NCBI GenBank assembly: GCA_028752905.1
Contig: JAQNBH010000002.1
Span: 22,207,059 to 22,271,058 of the forward strand
Origin: Cladorhizidae sp. MBARI D1340-BT2
Taxonomy: Eukaryota; Porifera; Demospongiae; Poecilosclerida; Cladorhizidae
Length of the DNA: 64,000 bases
Direction: 5' to 3'
In this document: positions 24,620 to 35,847 of the stretch, one piece after another
Position numbering within the stretch: the stretch's first letter is position 1
Layout of the letters: each line of letters opens with the position of its first letter
The notes under the pieces: model-generated
What the model saw: only the letters and a program-made list of their open reading frames with translations
What the model was told of the DNA's origin: nothing
Database searches by the model: none
Position numbers and translations under genes: made by a program

Positions 24620-26234
24620 AACATGTTTAGCATCAAGTAAGAGTACAATTCATAACTGCCCTAATTAACAAGACCAAAGTCCCAGATTTTGTCAACTGAT
24701 AGAGAAGGCCCTTATCTGCAACATGTGAACAGATTATCAATAAATGTAGTGGTTTTTCACTGGCAGGCCACCGCTTTGGCAACTGGAAAACGCCAGGAAA
24801 AATCCCAAACCTTACCACTTCAAATCACCATAACTTGCTAATACTTAGAGTACTCAAAATTTTGGCACGTATAAAAGACAGATAATTAGAAGAGCTATCC
24901 GGTGATATAAAAATTATCTTTTTTGGGTAAAGTGTAGAAAAGTTATGAGCTTCACGGCAAAAAAACAAGATTTTCGGGGGGGAAATGAGAAACATATAGA
25001 CCAAATTAGGGCAAATATCAAGAACATGTTTAGCATCAAGTAAGAGTACAATTCATAACTGCCCTAATTAACAAGACCAAAGTCCCAGATTTTGTCAACT
25101 GATAGAGAAGGCCCTTATCTGCAACATGTGAACAGATTATCAATAAATGTAGTGGTTTTTCACTGGCAGGCCACCGCTTTGGCAACTGGAAAACGCCAGG
25201 AAAAATCACAAACCTTACCACTTCAAATCACCATAACTTGCTAATACTTAGAGTACTCAAAATTTTGGCACGTACAAAAGACAGATAATTAGAAGAGCTA
25301 TCCGGTGATATAAAAATTATCTTTTTTGGGTAAAGTGTAGAAAAGTTATGAGCTTCACGGCAAAACAACAAGATTTTCGGGGGGAAAATGAGAAACATAT
25401 AGACCAAATTAGGGCAAATATCAAGAACATGTTTAGCATCAAGTAAGAGTACAATTCATAACTGCCCTAATTAACAAGACCAAAGTCCCAGATTTTGTCA
25501 ACTGATAGAGAAGGCCCTTATCTGCAACATGTGAACAGATTATCAATAAATGTAGTGGTTTTTCACTGGCAGGCCACCGCTTTGGCAACTGGAAAACGCC
25601 AGGAAAAATCCCAAACCTTACCACTTCAAATCACCATAACTTGCTAATACTTAGAGTACTCAACATTTTGGCACGTACAAAAGACAGATAATTAGAAGGG
25701 CTATCCGGTGATATAAAAATTATCTTTTTGGGGTAAAGTGTAGAAATGTTATGAGCTTCACGGCAAAAAAACAAGATTTTCGGGGGGAAAATGAGAAACA
25801 TATAGACCCAATTAGGGCAAATATCAAGAACATGTTTAGCATCAAGTAAGAGTACAATTCATAACTGCCCTAATTAACAAGACCAAAGTCCCAGATTTTG
25901 TCAACTGATAGAGAAGGCCCTTATCTGCAACATGTGAACAGATTATCAATAAATGTAGTGGTTTTTCACTGGCAGGCCACCGCTTTGGCAACTGGAAAAC
26001 GCCAGGAAAAATCCCAAACCTTACCACTTCAAATCACCATAACTTGCTAATACTTAGAGTACTCAAAATTTTGGCACGTACAAAAGACAGATAATTAGAA
26101 GAGCTATCCGGTGATATAAAAATTATCTTTTTGGGGTAAAGTGTAGAAAAGTTATGAGCTTCACGGCAAAAAAACAAGATTTTCGGGGGGAAAATGAGAA
26201 ACATAATATAGACCAAATTAGGGCAAATATCAAG

Positions 26235-28652
26235 AACATGTTTAGCATCAAGTAAGAGTACAATTCATAACTGCCCTAATTAACAAGACCAAAGTCCCAG
26301 ATTTTGTCAACTGATAGAGAAGGCCCTTATCTGCAACATGTGAACAGATTATCAATAAATGTAGTGGTTTTTCACTGGCAGGCCACCGCTTTGGCAACTG
26401 GAAAACGCCAGGAAAAATCACAAACCTTACCACTTCAAATCATCATAACTTCCTAATACTTAGAGTACTCAAAATTTTGGCACGTACAAAAGACAGATAA
26501 TTAGAAGGGCTATCCGGTAATATAAAAATTATCTTTTTGGGGTAAAGTGTAGAAAAGTTATGAGCTTCACGGTAAAAAAACAAGATTTTCGGGGGGGAAA
26601 TGAGAAACATGTAGACCAAATTAGAGCAAATATCAAGAACATGTTTAGCATCAAGTAAGAGTACAATTCATAACTGCCCTAATTAACAAGACCAAAGTCC
26701 CAGATTTTGTCAACTGATAGAGAAGGCCCTTATCTGCAACATGTGAACAGATTATCAATAAATGTAGTGGTTTTTCACTGGCAGGCCACCGCTTTGGCAA
26801 CTGGAAAACGCCAGGAAAAATCCCAAACCTTACCACTTCAAATCATCATAACTTCCTAATACTTAGAGTACTCAACATTTTGGCACGTACAAAAGACAGA
26901 TAATTAGAAGGGCTATCCGGTGATATAAAAATTATCTTTTTGGGGTAAAGTGTAGAAAAGTTATGAGCTTCACGGCAAAAAAACAAGATTTTCGGGGGGA
27001 AAATGAGAAACATATAGACCCAATTAGGGCAAATATCAAGAACATGTTTAGCATCAAGTAAGAGTACAATTCATAACTGCCCTAATTAACAAGACCAAAG
27101 TCCCAGATTTTGTCAACTGATAGAGAAGGCCCTTATCTGCAACATGTGAACAGATTATCAATAAATGTAGTGGTTTTTCACTGGCAGGCCACCGCTTTGG
27201 CAACTGGAAAACGCCAGGAAAAATCCCAAACCTTACCACTTCAAATCACCATAACTTGCTAATACTTAGAGTACTCAAAATTTTGGCACGTACAAAAGAC
27301 AGATAATTAGAAGAGCTATCCGGTGATATAAAAATTATCTTTTTGGGGTAAAGTGTAGAAAAGTTATGAGCTTCACGGCAAAAAAACAAGATTTTCGGGG
27401 GGGAAATGAGAAACATAATATAGACCAAATTAGGGCAAATATCAAGAACATGTTTAGCATCAAGTAAGAGTACAATTCATAACTGCCCTAATTAACAAGA
27501 CCAAAGTCCCAGATTTTGTCAACTGATAGAGAAGGCCCTTATCTGCAACATGTGAACAGATTATCAATAAATGTAGTGGTTTTTCACTGGCAGGCCACCG
27601 CTTTGGCAACTGGAAAACGCCAGGAAAAATCACAAACCTTACCACTTCAAATCATCATAACTTCCTAATACTTAGAGTACTCAAAATTTTGGCACGTACA
27701 AAAGACAGATAATTAGAAGGGCTATCCGGTAATATAAAAATTATCTTTTTGGGGTAAAGTGTAGAAAAGTTATGAGCTTCACGGTAAAAAAACAAGATTT
27801 TCGGGGGGGAAATGAGAAACATGTAGACCAAATTAGAGCAAATATCAAGAACATGTTTAGCATCAAGTAAGAGTACAATTCATAACTGCCCTAATTAACA
27901 AGACCAAAGTCCCAGATTTTGTCAACTGATAGAGAAGGCCCTTATCTGCAACATGTGAACAGATTATCAATAAATGTAGTGGTTTTTCACTGGCAGGCCA
28001 CCGCTTTGGCAACTGGAAAACGCCAGGAAAAATCCCAAACCTTACCACTTCAAATCATCATAACTTCCTAATACTTAGAGTACTCAACATTTTGGCACGT
28101 ACAAAAGACAGATAATTAGAAGGGCTATCCGGTGATATAAAAATTATCTTTTTGGGGTAAAGTGTAGAAAAGTTATGAGCTTCACGGCAAAAAAACAAGA
28201 TTTTCGGGGGGAAAATGAGAAACATATAGACCCAATTAGGGCAAATATCAAGAACATGTTTAGCATCAAGTAAGAGTACAATTCATAACTGCCCTAATTA
28301 ACAAGACCAAAGTCCCAGATTTTGTCAACTGATAGAGAAGGCCCTTATCTGCAACATGTGAACAGATTATCAATAAATGTAGTGGTTTTTCACTGGCAGG
28401 CCACCGCTTTGGCAACTGGAAAACGCCAGGAAAAATCCCAAACCTTACCACTTCAAATCACCATAACTTGCTAATACTTAGAGTACTCAAAATTTTGGCA
28501 CGTACAAAAGACAGATAATTAGAAGGGCTATCCGGTGATATAAAAATTATCTTTTTTGGGTAAAGTGTAGAAAAGTTATGAGCTTCACGGCAAAAAAACA
28601 AGATTTTCGGGGGGAAAATGAGAAACATATAGACCAAATTAGGGCAAATATC
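26235..28652. repeat. Two copies of a 1,212-bp trimeric higher-order repeat
   Basis: The unit at 26,235 has a rare combination: atcacaaac, ggtaatat, cacggtaaaaaaac, catgtagacc and ttagagc. The same combination recurs in the unit 1,212 bp later. The following units (caacatttt plus gacccaatt, then the cataatatag 406-bp unit) also match, giving a trimer of 403+403+406 bp. Confidence 0.85.
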
Positions 28653-28655
28653 AAG

Positions 28656-29058
28656 AACATGTTTAGCATCAAGTAAGAGTACAATTCATAACTGCCCTAA
28701 TTAACAAGACCAAAGTCCCAGATTTTGTCAACTGATAGAGAAGGCCCTTATCTGCAACATGTGAACAGATTATCAATAAATGTAGTGGTTTTTCACTGGC
28801 AGGCCACCGCTTTGGCAACTGGAAAACGCCAGGAAAAATCCCAAACCTTACCACTTCAAATCGCCATAACTTCCTAATACTTAGAGTACTCAAAATTTTG
28901 GCACGTACAAAAGACAGATAATTAGAAGGGCTATCCGGTGATATAAAAATTATCTTTTTTGGGTAAAGTGTAGAAAAGTTATGAGCTTCACGGCAAAAAA
29001 ACAAGATTTTCGGGGGGAAAATGAGAAACATATAGACCAAATTAGGGCAAATATCAAG
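28656..29058. repeat. A unit with tcgccataac, removing a minus-strand stop
   Basis: Here the sequence reads aaatcgccataac instead of aaatcaccataac. On the minus strand this turns a TGA into CGA and joins two short open frames into one of 123 codons (28,669-29,040). The frame starts with TTG, exists in this copy only and is not considered a gene. Confidence 0.75.
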
Positions 29059-32000
29059 AACATGTTTAGCATCAAGTAAGAGTACAATTCATAACTGCCC
29101 TAATTAACAAGACCAAAGTCCCAGATTTTGTCAACTGATAGAGAAGGCCCTTATCTGCAACATGTGAACAGATTATCAATAAATGTAGTGGTTTTTCACT
29201 GGCAGGCCACCGCTTTGGCAACTGGAAAACGCCAGGAAAAATCACAAACCTTACCACTTCAAATCATCATAACTTCCTAATACTTAGAGTACTCAAAATT
29301 TTGGCACGTACAAAAGACAGATAATTAGAAGGGCTATCCGGTGATATAAAAATTATCTTTTTTGGGTAAAGTGTAGAAAAGTTATGAGCTTCACGGCAAA
29401 AAAACAAGATTTTCGGGGGGAAAATGAGAAACATATAGACCAAATTAGGGCAAATATCAAGAACATGTTTAGCATCAAGTAAGAGTACAATTCATAACTG
29501 CCCTAATTAACAAGACCAAAGTCCCAGATTTTGTCAACTGATAGAGAAGGCCCTTATCTGCAACATGTGAACAGATTATCAATAAATGTAGTGGTTTTTC
29601 ACTGGCAGGCCACCGCTTTGGCAACTGGAAAATGCCAGGAAAAATCCCAAACCTTACCACTTCAAATCACCATAACTTGCTAATACTTAGAGTACTCAAA
29701 ATTTTGGCACGTACAAAAGACAGATAATTAGAAGGGCTATCCGGTGATATAAAAATTATCTTTTTTAGGTAAAGTGTAGAAATGTTATGAGCTTCACGGC
29801 AAAAAAACAAGATTTTCGGGGGGAAAATGAGAAACATATAGACCCAATTAGGGCAAATATCAAGAACATGTTTAGCATCAAGTAAGAGTACAATTCATAA
29901 CTGCCCTAATTAACAAGACCAAAGTCCCAGATTTTGTCAACTGATAGAGAAGGCCCTTATCTGCAACATGTGAACAGATTATCAATAAATGTAGTGGTTT
30001 TTCACTGGCAGGCCACCGCTTTGGCAACTGGAAAACGCCAGGAAAAATCCCAAACCTTACCACTTCAAATCACCATAACTTGCTAATACTTAGAGTACTC
30101 AAAATTTTGGCACGTACAAAAGACAGATAATTAGAAGGGCTATCCGGTGATATAAAAATTATCTTTTTTGGGTAAAGTGTAGAAATGTTATGAGCTTCAC
30201 GGCAAAAAAACAAGATTTTGGGGGGGGAAATGAGAAACATATAGACCCAATTAGGGCAAATATCAAGAACATGTTTAGCATCAAGTAAGAGTACAATTCA
30301 TAACTGCCCTAATTAACAAGACCAAAGTCCCAGATTTTGTCAACTGATAGAGAAGGCCCTTATCTGCAACATGTGAACAGATTATCAATAAATGTAGTGG
30401 TTTTTCACTGGCAGGCCACCGCTTTGGCAACTGGAAAACGCCAGGAAAAATCCCAAACCTTACCACTTCAAATCACCATAACTTGCTAATACTTAGAGTA
30501 CTCAAAATTTTGGCACGTACAAAAGACAGATAATTAGAAGAGCTATCCGGTGATATAAAAATTATCTTTTTTGGGTAAAGTGTAGAAATGTTATAAGCTT
30601 CACGGCAAAAAAACAAGATTTTCGGGGGGAAAATGAGAAACATATAGACCCAATTAGGGCAAATATCAAGAACATGTTTAGCATCAAGTAAGAGTACAAT
30701 TCATAACTGCCCTAATTAACAAGACCAAAGTCCCAGATTTTGTCAACTGATAGAGAAGGCCCTTATCTGCAACATGTGAACAGATTATCAATAAATGTAG
30801 TGGTTTTTCACTGGCAGGCCACCGCTTTGGCAACTGGAAAACGCCAGGAAAAATCCCAAACCTTACCACTTCAAATCACCATAACTTGCTAATACTTAGA
30901 GTACTCAAAATTTTGGCACGTACAAAAGACAGATAATTAGAAGAGCTATCCGGTGATATAAAAATTATCTTTTTTGGGTAAAGTGTAGAAAAGTTATGAG
31001 CTTCACGGCAAAACAACAAGATTTTCGGGGGGAAAATGAGAAACATATAGACCAAATTAGGGCAAATATCAAGAACATGTTTAGCATCAAGTAAGAGTAC
31101 AATTCATAACTGCCCTAATTAACAAGACCAAAGTCCCAGATTTTGTCAACTGATAGAGAAGGCCCTTATCTGCAACATGTGAACAGATTATCAATAAATG
31201 TAGTGGTTTTTCACTGGCAGGCCACCGCTTTGGCAACTGGAAAACGCCAGGAAAAATCCCAAACCTTACCACTTCAAATCACCATAACTTGCTAATACTT
31301 AGAGTACTCAAAATTTTGGCACGTACAAAAGACAGATAATTAGAAGAGCTATCCGGTGATATAAAAATTATCTTTTTTGGGTAAAGTGTAGAAAAGTTAT
31401 GAGCTTCACGGCAAAAAAACAAGATTTTCGGGGGGGAAATGAGAAACATATAGACCAAATTAGGGCAAATATCAAGAACATGTTTAGCATCAAGTAAGAG
31501 TACAATTCATAACTGCCCTAATTAACAAGACCAAAGTCCCAGATTTTGTCAACTGATAGAGAAGGCCCTTATCTGCAACATGTGAACAGATTATCAATAA
31601 ATGTAGTGGTTTTTCACTGGCAGGCCACCGCTTTGGCAACTGGAAAACGCCAGGAAAAATCCCAAACCTTACCACTTCAAATCACCATAACTTGCTAATA
31701 CTTAGAGTACTCAAAATTTTGGCACGTACAAAAGACAGATAATTAGAAGCGCTATCCGGTGATATAAAAATTATCTTTTTTGGGTAAAGTGTAGAAATGT
31801 TATGAGCTTCACGGCAAAAAAACAAGATTTTCGGGGGGAAAATGAGAAACATATAGACCCAATTAGGGCAAATATCAAGAACATGTTTAGCATCAAGTAA
31901 GAGTACAATTCATAACTGCCCTAATTAACAAGACCAAAGTCCCAGATTTTGTCAACTGATAGAGAAGGCCCTTATCTGCAACATGTGAACAGATTATCAA

Positions 32001-33468
32001 TAAATGTAGTGGTTTTTCACTGGCAGGCCACCGCTTTGGCAACTGGAAAACGCCAGGAAAAATCCCAAACCTTACCACTTCAAATCACCATAACTTGCTA
32101 ATACTTAGAGTACTCAAAATTTTGGCACGTACAAAAGACAGATAATTAGAAGAGCTATCCGGTGATATAAAAATTATCTTTTTTGGGTAAAGTGTAGAAA
32201 AGTTATGAGCTTCACGGCAAAAAAACAAGATTTTCGGGGGGAAAATGAGAAACATATAGACCCAATTAGGGCAAATATCAAGAACATGTTTAGCATCAAG
32301 TAAGAGTACAATTGATAACTGCCCTAATTAACAAGACCAAAGTCCCAGATTTTGTCAACTGATAGAGAAGGCCCTTATCTGCAACATGTGAACAGATTAT
32401 CAATAAATGTAGTGGTTTTTCACTGGCAGGCCACCGCTTTGGCAACTGGAAAACGCCAGGAAAAATCCCAAACCTTACCACTTCAAATCACCATAACTTG
32501 CTAATACTTAGAGTACTCAAAATTTTGGCACGTACAAAAGACAGATAATTAGAAGGGCTATCCGGTGATATAAAAATTATCTTTTTTGGGTAAAGTGTAG
32601 AAATGTTATGAGCTTCACGGCAAAAAAACAAGATTTTCGGGGGGAAAATGAGAAACATATAGACCCAATTAGGGCAAATATCAAGAACATGTTTAGCATC
32701 AAGTAAGAGTACAATTCATAACTGCCCTAATTAACAAGACCAAAGTCCCAGATTTTGTCAACTGATAGAGAAGGCCCTTATCTGCAACATGTGAACAGAT
32801 TATCAATAAATGTAGTGGTTTTTCACTGGCAGGCCACCGCTTTGGCAACTGGAAAACGCCAGGAAAAATCCCAAACCTTACCACTTCAAATCACCATAAC
32901 TTGCTAATACTTAGAGTACTCAAAATTTTGGCACGTACAAAAGACAGATAATTAGAAGAGCTATCCGGTGATATAAAAATTATCTTTTTGGGGTAAAGTG
33001 TAGAAAAGTTATGAGCTTCACGGCAAAAAAACAAGATTTTCGGGGGGAAAATGAGAAACATAATATAGACCAAATTAGGGCAAATATCAAGAACATGTTT
33101 AGCATCAAGTAAGAGTACAATTCATAACTGCCCTAATTAACAAGACCAAAGTCCCAGATTTTGTCAACTGATAGAGAAGGCCCTTATCTGCAACATGTGA
33201 ACAGATTATCAATAAATGTAGTGGTTTTTCACTGGCAGGCCACCGCTTTGGCAACTGGAAAACGCCAGGAAAAATCCCAAACCTTACCACTTCAAATCAC
33301 CATAACTTGCTAATACTTAGAGTACTCAAAATTTTGGCACGTACAAAAGACAGATAATTAGAAGAGCTATCCGGTGATATAAAAATTATCTTTTTTGGGT
33401 AAAGTGTAGAAAAGTTATGAGCTTCACGGCAAAAAAACAAGATTTTCGGGGGGGAAATGAGAAACATA

Positions 33469-33470
33469 TA
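33469..33470. repeat. TA target-site duplication, left
   Basis: Uninterrupted monomers read gaaacatatagacc. Here gaaacata-TA is followed by the element, and the right end continues TA-gaccc. Confidence 0.8.
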
Positions 33471-33495
33471 TAGTAACGGGGGGAGTTTTCAGCCA
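33471..33495 (+). repeat. Left terminal inverted repeat
   Basis: Starts TAGTAA and continues CGGGGGGAGTTTTCAGCCA. It matches the reverse complement of 36,553-36,577 at 24 of 25 positions; position 6 is A here and T at the other end. Confidence 0.93.
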
Positions 33496-33500
33496 GGGTC

Positions 33501-33514
33501 GGTTTTCAGCCACC
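33501..33514 (+). promoter_or_regulatory. Subterminal copy of the terminal motif, left
   Basis: ggttttcagccacc, five bases inside the left inverted repeat and in the same orientation as its inner part. Probably an additional transposase-binding site; this is inferred from repetition of the motif. Confidence 0.55.
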
Positions 33515-33792
33515 TCGCAACTTTTTTAATTTTATCCTCTGAACTAGAGCGCAGATGTTCTAAATAGACATCCAGTGAAGTCACATGGTAATATAGAAAT
33601 AATTTAAGCCATTGTTTAATAGCTGGTAATAGGCTTCGACCGAGCTAGGCGGTGAATAAGCAGTGGCGTTTGCTTCAGAACTAGTCGCGGTCCACCCTGA
33701 AAGTGTGTAGCTAAGGGGGAGGTGTAAACTTTGTAGTATAGTTCTGTCTGTGATTGGAGTTAAGCTGCTGGAGTTGGTCTGCAGGCTAACAG
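33515..33792 (+). other. 5' non-coding region of the transposon
   Basis: About 280 bp between the left terminus and the inferred start codon. I see no convincing TATA box or other promoter element. An in-frame TAA at 33,787-33,789 lies one codon before the ATG, which fixes the upstream limit of the reading frame unless an earlier exon exists. Confidence 0.6.
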
Positions 33793-33946
33793 ATGTCTGA
33801 TAATAAAGAAAATCTACATCAAAGGGAAACTAACACCAGGGAAAGGTACAGAAAATGGTCAGTACAAATGATGACAAAGGCCTTGAAAGATTGCAATGAT
33901 GGCATGGGGGTGCGGCAATCTGCCAAAAAAAATGATGTTCCTAGAG
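33793..33946 (+). CDS. Transposase exon 1: N-terminus and first part of psq helix-turn-helix
   Basis: ATG at 33,793 gives 51 codons plus one base. The region RKWSVQMMTKALKD...GMGVRQSAKK through NDVPR has the spacing of a psq-type helix-turn-helix (the pattern is W...M..AL...N.G...R.AA..YGVPR.TL). The exon ends aga-g before GTAAGT. An in-frame stop one codon upstream of the ATG supports the start. This exon is too short to stand out as an open frame on its own; it was found from the splice site and the domain continuing in exon 2. Confidence 0.8.
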
Positions 33947-34026
33947 GTAAGTTTCACTTCTAAGCTTAGTTTTAGGGTGTGTTTTTTCATAATGGAGTTG
34001 AATGAAACTTCCTTTGTCCTTTATAG
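33947..34026 (+). other. Intron in the transposase gene (80 nt)
   Basis: Donor GTAAGT at 33,947, a T-rich stretch (cctttgtcctttatag) and acceptor AG at 34,025-34,026. Splicing joins codon 52 (Gly) and rebuilds VPRGTLQSKVK, the conserved end of the helix-turn-helix. Without splicing the frame has a TAA just inside the intron. The short length fits animals with compact introns. Confidence 0.85.
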
Positions 34027-35003
34027 GTACTCTACAAAGTAAAGTTAAGCACAACATCCCTGCTAATTCTCGATCAGGCCCTTCTCCATATCTATCTGGT
34101 GCAGAGGAAGCTGAGCTTGTTAACTGGGTATTCCACATGTCTTCAATTGGATATGGCCGCACAAGGGACCATCTAACGTTGATAGTCAAGGCGATTCTAG
34201 ATAAAGATGGTCGACGTAACCCATTTGCACAAAACCGTCCTGGTAAGGATTGGCTTCGTGGGTTTATGGCAAGACATCCTGAAATTTCACTCAGGAAGTC
34301 ACAAACCTTGGATGTGTATCGTGCTCTCTCTTGCACTCCGGCCATTCTGGATCAATGGTATGCTGGCTTTAAAGTTTTCCTAGAATCACACAATATTCTT
34401 GATTGCCCCTCTGCTATCTACAACTGCGATGAGAGTGGGTTTCCTCTCATGTCTCGTACTGGGAAAGTGCTAGCACCATGTGGTTCAAAACAAGTGAACA
34501 AAGTTAGTAGTGGAAATAAACAACAGATCACTACATTGGTCTGCTATAATGCAGCTGGCGAAACCATACCACCCTATCACGTCTTTCCAGGTGAACGCTT
34601 CAAAGAAAACCCTTTAGATGGTGGTGTTCCAAATAGTTACATGGGACACAGTGACAATGGTTGGATGACAGCATCACTCTTCTATGGTTGGTTAGCCAAC
34701 CATTTTATTAAGAGAATACCTCCTGAACGTCCAGTTGTCATAGTTTTTGATGGACATGGCTCTCATATCAATATGGAAGTTTCTAAACTCGCCATAGAAA
34801 ATCAGGTACTACTCTATTGTCTCCCACCTCACTATACACATTGTATGCAGCCATGTGATGTCGGCTTCTTCAAGCCTCTGAAACAGAACTGGGATAAGGC
34901 TGTAGAAAGATGGGAGATAGAGCACCTAGGCGATGTATTGAGTAAATATGATTTCGCAAAAGTGTTTCGAGTTGCCTGGGAGAAGAATTGTCAACCATGG
35001 TAA
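34027..35003 (+). CDS. Transposase exon 2: Tc5/CENP-B DNA-binding domain and DDE_1 catalytic core
   Basis: Opens with TLQSKVKHN, then the DNA-binding domain (YLSGAEEAELVNWV ... GKDWLRGFMARHPEISLRK). The catalytic domain follows: the first Asp at 34,428-34,430 in YNCDESGF, the second at 34,749-34,751 in VFDGHGSH, and the third at 34,857-34,859 in QPCDVGFFKPLK. These are the D, D, D positions expected for DDE_1. The frame then reads VAWEKNCQPW and stops at 35,001-35,003. Homologues continue from this point into a GFR.TG..P.N motif, found here in another frame, so the stop is due to a frameshift. The ATG at 34,002 lies inside the intron and is not the true start. Confidence 0.88.
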
Positions 35004-35398
35004 ACAGCTTCAGAGTCACAGGTCTTTGTCCTATAAACAGGCTAGCTATTAAAGCTGATATCCTTGCACCATCTACTGTCTACCACTCTCAGAACAGTGG
35101 AGCTGGTGACAAGAATCCGAGTCCACCTGAGTGTCCACATGACAACCCACCTGAGAATCTACCTGATGTTACAGGATCTACACCAACTCTGCAGATGTTA
35201 GAAAAATCAATGACAGTGGACCAGATTGAGTGTTTCCAGTGCCGACTAGATGAAGGATATGATCTCACTCATGATGAGTTGTACCTTGAATGGAAGTCAC
35301 TCAAAAGTCTAGCAGACCAGACTTCCACATCGTCGCAAGATGCTACAACAAAAGGTAACATTTCCCACCAAAGGCCAGTGGTACGGCTACCTCTGTAA
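34988..35398 (+). CDS. Transposase C-terminal portion after first frameshift
   Basis: Frame +2 relative to the preceding part. It begins in the overlap with LSTMVNSFRVTGLCPINRLAI, the usual DDE_1 C-terminal motif, and contains a Pro-rich linker and MTVDQIECFQCRLDEGYDLT followed by HDELYLEWKSLK, a motif common in invertebrate Jerky/pogo transposases. The frame ends at TAA 35,396, but the coding look has already moved to another frame by about 35,374. The first codon is TTG, so this is a continuation, not a separate gene. Confidence 0.8.
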   Translation: MSTMVNSFRVTGLCPINRLAIKADILAPSTVYHSQNSGAGDKNPSPPECPHDNPPENLPDVTGSTPTLQMLEKSMTVDQIECFQCRLDEGYDLTHDELYLEWKSLKSLADQTSTSSQDATTKGNISHQRPVVRLPL

Positions 35399-35847
35399 CT
35401 TCCACACCTGTCTCTGTAGCTTCCATGCATGCATCAAGTGAGACACCAGCACCAAATCTTAAATTGCAACCTGGAAAAGCAATTTCTCCGGTATTCAAAG
35501 ACATTTTATGTTATCCAAAAGTGAAAAGTAAGAAGGGGAAGCAAACAGCACATCGAACTAAGCTTTCAAGCCACCTGACATCAAATCAGTTTATTGAACT
35601 TTGCGAAGAAAAAGAACGAAAGAAAAAAGAAGAAGAAGAGGACAAGGAAAGGAAAAGACTAGAGCGAGAGGAAAAGGCAAGGAAAAGAAAGGAATTGGAA
35701 AAAGAGAAAGCCAGAATCCGGCATCAAAAACAGGAAGAAAGAGAGAGGAAGAAGGAGGAGGAGCAAAAGAGAAAGGAAAAGAGGCAGCTTGAGCTTCAAC
35801 AGAAGAAGTACGGGAAACAGAGAAGCAAGCCAACCCATCTTCATCGG
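35359..35847 (+). CDS. Transposase linker and charged helix after second frameshift
   Basis: Third frame, open from 35,359. It reads a Ser/Thr-rich linker, then PVFKDILCYPKVKSKKGKQ (the usual short motif before the basic tail of this family), then about 70 residues almost wholly of Lys, Arg, Glu and Gln (35,602-35,815), predicted to form a long single helix or coiled coil. The frame stays open to 36,000, but beyond about 35,847 the residues (repeated LRHPL, LCHPL) look out of frame. GTGAGT at 35,848 could be a splice donor. Confidence 0.7.

Larger units (their letters stand above)
24620..33470. repeat. Satellite domain 2, left part: A-only array
   Basis: Twenty-two A units follow without any B block; the last (starting 33,092) is cut by the transposon and its remaining 24 nt resume at 36,580. 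New second-half variants appear that are absent or rare to the left: caacatttt, gtagaaatg, gacccaatt, a 3-nt insertion giving cataatatag, and an A in place of C in the core (atcacaaac). Units carrying these variants are arranged in trimers from about 25.8 to 28.7 kb. No gene is supported. Confidence 0.96.

Noticed and set aside
28669..29040. 123-codon minus-strand open frame
   Set aside because: Fusion of two repeat-derived frames by a single TGA to CGA change in one monomer; TTG start; no domain.
34002..34026. ATG at 34,002 as start of the transposase
   Set aside because: It lies inside the intron. Using it would lose half of the helix-turn-helix that exon 1 supplies in frame across a GTAAGT...TAG junction.
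33941..34345. 134-codon minus-strand frame in the transposon
   Set aside because: Lies antisense to the transposase exon 2 and intron; no domain; a shadow frame.
35601..35792. 63-codon plus-strand frame rich in Arg, Lys and Glu
   Set aside because: Frame-shifted reading of the AG-rich charged-helix region; the frame giving PVFKDILCYPK plus the helix is better supported.
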